The notes below the pieces were generated by a model that saw only the letters and a program-made list of their open reading frames with translations, was not told the DNA's origin and ran no database searches. A stretch of DNA of 64,000 nucleotides, from positions 1,798,001 through 1,862,000 of the forward strand of contig NZ_BNEL01000001.1 of assembly GCF_018327685.1 (NCBI RefSeq). The letters are read 5' to 3'. This document shows positions 60,314 through 64,000 of the stretch, one piece after another. The number at the start of each line of letters is the position of its first letter. Position 1 is the stretch's first letter. A program made the position numbers and the translations under genes. This DNA is from Streptomyces sp. TS71-3. GTDB taxonomy: Bacteria > Actinomycetota > Actinomycetes > Streptomycetales > Streptomycetaceae.

Positions 60314-61279
60314 ATGCGACTGCGCTGTGCCGTGCTGGACGACTTCCAGGGTGCCGCGTTGGAGTCGGCGGACTGGAGCCCGATCGAGGACCGGGTGGAG
60401 ACCGTCGTCTTCCGCGAGCACATGGCGGACGAAGCGGAACTGGCTGCGGGGTTGGCAGACTTCGACATCATCGTCACCCTGCGGGAACGGGTCCCGTTCC
60501 CGGCCTCCCTCCTGGACAGCCTGCCGAGGCTGAAGCTGCTGATCGCGTCGGGCATGCGCAACACGGTCATCGACTACGCGGCGGCCGAGCGGAACGGAGT
60601 GACGGTCTGCGGCACAGCGAGCACGGCCACCCCGCCCGTGGAGCTGACGTGGGCGCTGCTGCTGGGCCTCGCGCGGGGCATCGTCGAGGAGAACAACGCG
60701 CTGCGTTCGGGCGGCCCCTGGCAGTCCACGGTCGGCGCGGACCTGCACGGCCGCCGCCTCGGCCTGCTGGGGCTGGGCAAGATCGGCAGCAGGGTGGCGA
60801 AGGTGGGCCTGGCCTTCGGCATGCAGGTCAGCGCGTGGAGCCAGAACCTCACGAAGGAGCGCGCCGATGAATGCGGCGCGGAACGCGCGCCCTCCCTGGA
60901 GGACTTGCTGAGGAGCAGCGATTTCGTCTCCATCCACCTGACCCTGAGCAACCGCACCCGAGGCCTGCTGGGCGAGCCCGAACTGTCCCTCCTGAAGCCC
61001 ACGGCGTACTTGATCAACACCTCACGGGCGGCGATCGTCGACCAGGCGGCCCTCCTCAAGGCCCTCCACGAGGCCCGCATCGCGGGCGCAGCCGTGGACG
61101 TCTACGACACCGAGCCACTCCCACCCGCCCACCCGATGCGCACAGCACCACGCCTGCTGGCCACCCCGCACCTGGGCTACGTCTCGACGGCCAACTACGC
61201 GACGTACTACGGCGACGCGATCGAGGACATCGAGGCGTTCCTGTCGGGTGAGCCGGTGCGGAGGCTTGGGGTGGGGTGA
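60314..61279 (+). CDS. D-2-hydroxyacid dehydrogenase family protein
   Basis: 321 residues; ATG preceded by GGGGAGAC. The NAD motif is LGLLGLGKIGSRVAKVGLAFGM. Catalytic residues are seen in INTSRAAIVDQAALLKAL (Arg), DVYDTEPLPPAHPM (Glu) and ATPHLGYVS (His). Family members include glycerate, phosphoglycerate and formate dehydrogenases. The N-terminal MRLRCAVLDDFQGAALESADWSPI is typical of an actinobacterial group with no assigned substrate. Just upstream (60255-60300) is an AT-richer segment with CGTACGAACTATACGGACCGTAC, a likely promoter. Confidence 0.92.
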   Translation: MRLRCAVLDDFQGAALESADWSPIEDRVETVVFREHMADEAELAAGLADFDIIVTLRERVPFPASLLDSLPRLKLLIASGMRNTVIDYAAAERNGVTVCGTASTATPPVELTWALLLGLARGIVEENNALRSGGPWQSTVGADLHGRRLGLLGLGKIGSRVAKVGLAFGMQVSAWSQNLTKERADECGAERAPSLEDLLRSSDFVSIHLTLSNRTRGLLGEPELSLLKPTAYLINTSRAAIVDQAALLKALHEARIAGAAVDVYDTEPLPPAHPMRTAPRLLATPHLGYVSTANYATYYGDAIEDIEAFLSGEPVRRLGVG

Positions 61280-61494
61280 GGGGAGTGCGGGAGGCCGGAG
61301 AGGTGCCGCCCGCTGGGAAACGCGCCGCCACGCGGCCGAGAAAAGCCGAGCTTTCCCGTGCCCCGCATCTCTATGCCCAGTAGGCTGATGTGACGCCGTG
61401 CGACGATATGCACACCAACTGTCGTCACCCAGTGCTCAGATAGCCGGGACAGGGCGCCAATGGCAAGCGGGGGTACTCGGGAGGGAGCTCGCTG

Positions 61495-61965
61495 ATGGCA
61501 TGGGCGGAGTGGGAACAGCTGAAGGCGGAGGCAGGAGCGAAACACGCGACTCGGATGCAGCTGAACCACCTTGCCCCGGCGGCTGGTGGTGGGGACGGGG
61601 ACCTGGTCGTTCATCAGGACGACTTGGGTGCCGTGGGCCATGAGGCGCACATCCTGTACGAGGACTTGCAGAAGAAGGCCGACATCGCGGGCGCGGGCGC
61701 AGACGACGGCGGCAGCGGCTCCACGGCGCAGGCCGGTGCCGCGTTGAAGTCGCGCGGCTTCGAGACGGGTGCCGCACTGGAGACGACCGTCAAGGTGTGG
61801 ACGAGTCAGGTCAAGTCAGTCCTGCAGGCGTGCGCGCACATCTCCAACCACCTGGATTACAGCAAGAAGCGGCACGCGGAGGACGACGCTCAGATCGGCA
61901 CCGTTCTCCGCGGCGTTGACGGAGCCGCCGAGCCGGTGTCGAAGCTCAACGAGTACTTCCAGTAG
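61495..61965 (+). CDS. WXG100/ESX-like small helical protein
   Basis: 156 residues; ATG with GGGAGGGAGC upstream. The N-terminal MAWAEWEQLKAEA resembles WXG-type proteins. The rest is helical with LSRG-like KSRGFETGAALETTVKVWTSQVKSVLQACAHISNHLDYSKKRHAEDDAQIGTVL. It has no signal peptide. It is followed after 12 bases by a large protein of DUF6571 type, a pairing common in Streptomyces, where the small protein may help secretion through a type VII-like pathway. I do not know a tested function. Confidence 0.7.
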   Translation: MAWAEWEQLKAEAGAKHATRMQLNHLAPAAGGGDGDLVVHQDDLGAVGHEAHILYEDLQKKADIAGAGADDGGSGSTAQAGAALKSRGFETGAALETTVKVWTSQVKSVLQACAHISNHLDYSKKRHAEDDAQIGTVLRGVDGAAEPVSKLNEYFQ

Positions 61966-61977
61966 GGAAAGAAGCCC

Positions 61978-64000
61978 GTGACACTCACGTACGAGGACCT
62001 CCTTGAAGCGGACCTCGGCAAGCTCGCTACCGCGGTATCGGACTGGAAGAACACCGTCGACGGCCTCAAGAAGGCGGCGTCGGACGCACGCAAGGGCATG
62101 AAAGCCAAGTCCGACTCCGCACGCTGGGCGGGCGTCAACGCCACCGTGACCAAGGAATTCATCGCCAAGACGGCGAAGGAGATCGACGACCTGCATGCCG
62201 AGGCGAACAGCATCTACCAGATCCTGGACGACGGGCACCGGGAGCTCGCCTCGCTGCAGAAGCAGATCAAACAGGCCGTGGAGGTGGATGCGGCGCATGA
62301 TGGCCTGCGTGTGGAGGACATCGGGAACGGAAAGGTCCGCTGCTACTTCCCGCACATCCGTGGCGACTCGGATGAACGCACCCAGAAGGAACTGCATGCC
62401 CGGCAGCATCTGGAAAGCCGGATCAACCAGCTCATCGCCCATGCCTCCGAGATCGACGCGACGATGGCCCGAGCGTTACGCAAGAGCCACGGCGACGATC
62501 CGCACAACGCGGGCCGCAGCACGTACGACTCGCTGAACGACGCCGAGGCCGAACGCGCGGCGGAACTGGCGCGCAAGGGCGACAAGATGTCCGACGCGGA
62601 ACTACGCGAGCTCAACCAGCTGCTGCAGTTCAACTCGAAGGAAAAGGACGGCGAGTTCGCCACCGACTTCTACAAGGGGCTCGGCGGGCCGGAGAAGGCG
62701 CTTGAGTTCTACGCCCAGATGTCCATCGACGGCACCGATCCGGACGCGACGAAGACGCGCCTCAACGAGGTCCGGGACCTGCAGAAGCTCATGGGCCTGA
62801 ACCTGGCCAACGCCACGGACCCGGACCACAGACACCACCTGCCCGCCAGTTGGGGTGCCGACTTCAGGCGCCTCGGTACTCAGGAGATCGGCTGGGGGAA
62901 GGGCCAGATGAGCAAGCCGTACGGCTACCAGGTCCTCGGCGGCATCCTCCGGTACGGCAATTACGACGCACGGTTCCTGGACCCCATCGCGGAGCACATC
63001 AGCCAGCTCCACAAGGAGAACCCGACGTTCTTCACGGCGAACAGGGCCATGGGCAGTCCCGACCTCTACGGCTTCAACCCCTCCGGCCGGCTGGGAAGCG
63101 GCAATGACCCGCTCAACAGCGTGCTGGAGGCGATGGGACACAGTCCGGAGGCCGCGGAGAGGTTCTTCACCCAGCCGCCCACCGCGTACAACGAGGACGG
63201 CACCGTGAAGCACGGCGGCCAACTCGGCTTCAAGTCGTACCTCGACCTGTTCACAGAGGACGACTTCCAGTGGACGGTCGACACGAACGACACGAACATC
63301 GAAGGCGACGCCGACAAGAAGGAGAAGGCCCTCGGCTACGGCCCCGAGGCCCTCGGCCACGCCCTGGAAGCCGCAACGACCGGCCAGCCGTACGACATCG
63401 ACCACGGAAGTGCCGCCATCAAGCACACCGAGGCGCGAGCACACCTGGTCAATGACATCGTAGAGAAGTTCGGCGAACACCCCGAACTCATCCGGCACAA
63501 CGAGAACGGCGATCTGGACAGCGTCGAGTCGGGCCCCCTGTATGCCATGCGGGACAGCCTTGGCGACATCACCGCGGAGTACATGGGGGACTTTCAGCGG
63601 GCAATGTACGAGGAAGACAACAGCTCCGAGTTCCCGACCTTCGGTGCCGCGGCCAACCTGGACGGAGGTCACGCCGCTCGATTCCTGGGCGAGGTGGGGC
63701 AGGATCCCCATGCTTATTCAGCGATCACCCATGCGCAGCAGGCATACACCGCCCGGGTTGTCGACCATGTGATCAATGGCCACAGCGATTCGACAGCGTC
63801 GTTGGACGGGAGGGTGGGTGCCGCCGTGGCGCCAGGGTCTGCGATCGCCGGCATCATGAGCGATTCCAGAGCAGACGCGATCTACGAGTACCACACTGCT
63901 AGCGACAAGGAATTCAACGAGGCTGCGGGAGAAAAGCAGAAGTGGGTGAACCGCATCCTCGGCATGGGCTTTGGAAAGGTCGGTGAGGTACCCATTGTCG
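61978..64000 (+). CDS. DUF6571-like large protein, cut by the window end
   Basis: At least 674 residues, open to the end of the window with no stop. GTG start with AGGGAAAG upstream. The N-terminus VTLTYEDLLEADLGKLATAVSDWKNTVDGLKKAASDARKGMKAKSDSARWAGVNATVTKEFIAKTAKEI is helical and WXG-like. The body has FDxxG-free alpha-helical stretches (HARQHLESRINQLIAHASEIDATMARAL), then PASWGADFRRLGTQEIGWG, YQVLGGILRYGNYDARFLDPIAEHI and a later HALEAATTG. I recognise the general type as DUF6571 family proteins encoded next to WXG-like genes. A toxin or effector domain, if present, would lie beyond the window. Confidence 0.72.
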   Translation, partial: MTLTYEDLLEADLGKLATAVSDWKNTVDGLKKAASDARKGMKAKSDSARWAGVNATVTKEFIAKTAKEIDDLHAEANSIYQILDDGHRELASLQKQIKQAVEVDAAHDGLRVEDIGNGKVRCYFPHIRGDSDERTQKELHARQHLESRINQLIAHASEIDATMARALRKSHGDDPHNAGRSTYDSLNDAEAERAAELARKGDKMSDAELRELNQLLQFNSKEKDGEFATDFYKGLGGPEKALEFYAQMSIDGTDPDATKTRLNEVRDLQKLMGLNLANATDPDHRHHLPASWGADFRRLGTQEIGWGKGQMSKPYGYQVLGGILRYGNYDARFLDPIAEHISQLHKENPTFFTANRAMGSPDLYGFNPSGRLGSGNDPLNSVLEAMGHSPEAAERFFTQPPTAYNEDGTVKHGGQLGFKSYLDLFTEDDFQWTVDTNDTNIEGDADKKEKALGYGPEALGHALEAATTGQPYDIDHGSAAIKHTEARAHLVNDIVEKFGEHPELIRHNENGDLDSVESGPLYAMRDSLGDITAEYMGDFQRAMYEEDNSSEFPTFGAAANLDGGHAARFLGEVGQDPHAYSAITHAQQAYTARVVDHVINGHSDSTASLDGRVGAAVAPGSAIAGIMSDSRADAIYEYHTASDKEFNEAAGEKQKWVNRILGMGFGKVGEVPIV

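Noticed and set aside
1..64000. tRNA, rRNA, IS elements, prophage or integrase genes
   Set aside because: I looked for cloverleaf-like segments, conserved rRNA stretches, transposase motifs and integrase residues and found none I could defend by eye.

Overview
The window looks like chromosomal DNA of a Streptomyces or close relative. GC is very high throughout. It carries streptomycete hallmarks: conservon (cvn) signalling genes, an actinobacterial Ku/LigD end-joining pair, a secreted PLA2, a deazaflavin (F420-type) reductase, many GTG starts and very few TTA codons. I count 51 intact or window-truncated protein genes and two gene remnants. I saw no rRNA, tRNA, CRISPR array or IS transposase.

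Layout. 0-2.3 kb: end of a conservon (DUF742 tail, CvnD GTPase), then a StyA-type flavoprotein monooxygenase. 2.2-9.3 kb (minus strand): NlpC/P60 hydrolase, a tandem-repeat tract, a small hypothetical, an AurF-type diiron oxygenase, a truncated DUF3291 remnant, a PBP/RodA-FtsW pair and a secreted SH3 protein. 9.8-15.1 kb: NERD protein, divergent ligD-pol and ku, an ECF sigma factor with a membrane partner, and phospholipase A2. 15.4-17.6 kb: a small island with different codon use (AAA ATPase plus PIN-domain protein) abutting the tail of a TetM/EF-G-like gene. 17.9-22 kb: MFS exporter, cupin, and a Gfo/Idh/MocA oxidoreductase with a LacI-type operator. 22.3-26.1 kb: conservon cvnA-B-C with no GTPase following. 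26.3-28.4 kb: deazaflavin oxidoreductase, NrdG-like radical SAM protein and a methyltransferase.

28.6-36.1 kb: three PLP-enzyme genes (LysA/Y4yA-like decarboxylase, cysteine synthase-rhodanese fusion, SufS-like desulfurase) diverge from a zinc ABC transporter operon (znuA-C-B). The shared gap holds Fur/Zur-like palindromes. I infer a zinc-responsive sulfur or amino-acid pathway, possibly a zincophore. 36.2-41.3 kb: an Rpn-like PD-(D/E)XK nuclease followed by a duplicated copy of its own C-terminal domain, a flavoprotein disulfide reductase and a double TrkA-N membrane protein. 41.5-44.9 kb: DUF779, aldehyde dehydrogenase and an AcoR-like regulator.

45.2-49.9 kb: a translationally coupled SDR and a 1245-residue ketosynthase-ACP-alpha-oxoamine synthase fusion, a compact two-gene locus that could make an alpha-amino ketone or amino-alcohol lipid. 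49.9-56 kb (minus strand): ImmA/IrrE peptidase, XRE regulator, MAB_1171c-like membrane protein, TetR regulator, YbhN/MprF-type membrane protein and a DEDDh exonuclease. 56.4-64 kb: P450, a SpoIIE phosphatase with GAF domains and an anti-sigma kinase domain, a D-2-hydroxyacid dehydrogenase, and a WXG-like small protein followed by a large DUF6571-like protein that runs off the end.

Intergenic DNA is unusually rich in short tandem repeats (9, 11, 15, 18, 32, 42 and about 79 bp units). It also has eight copies of a dispersed motif around GCGCAGTTCCCCGCGCCCC.
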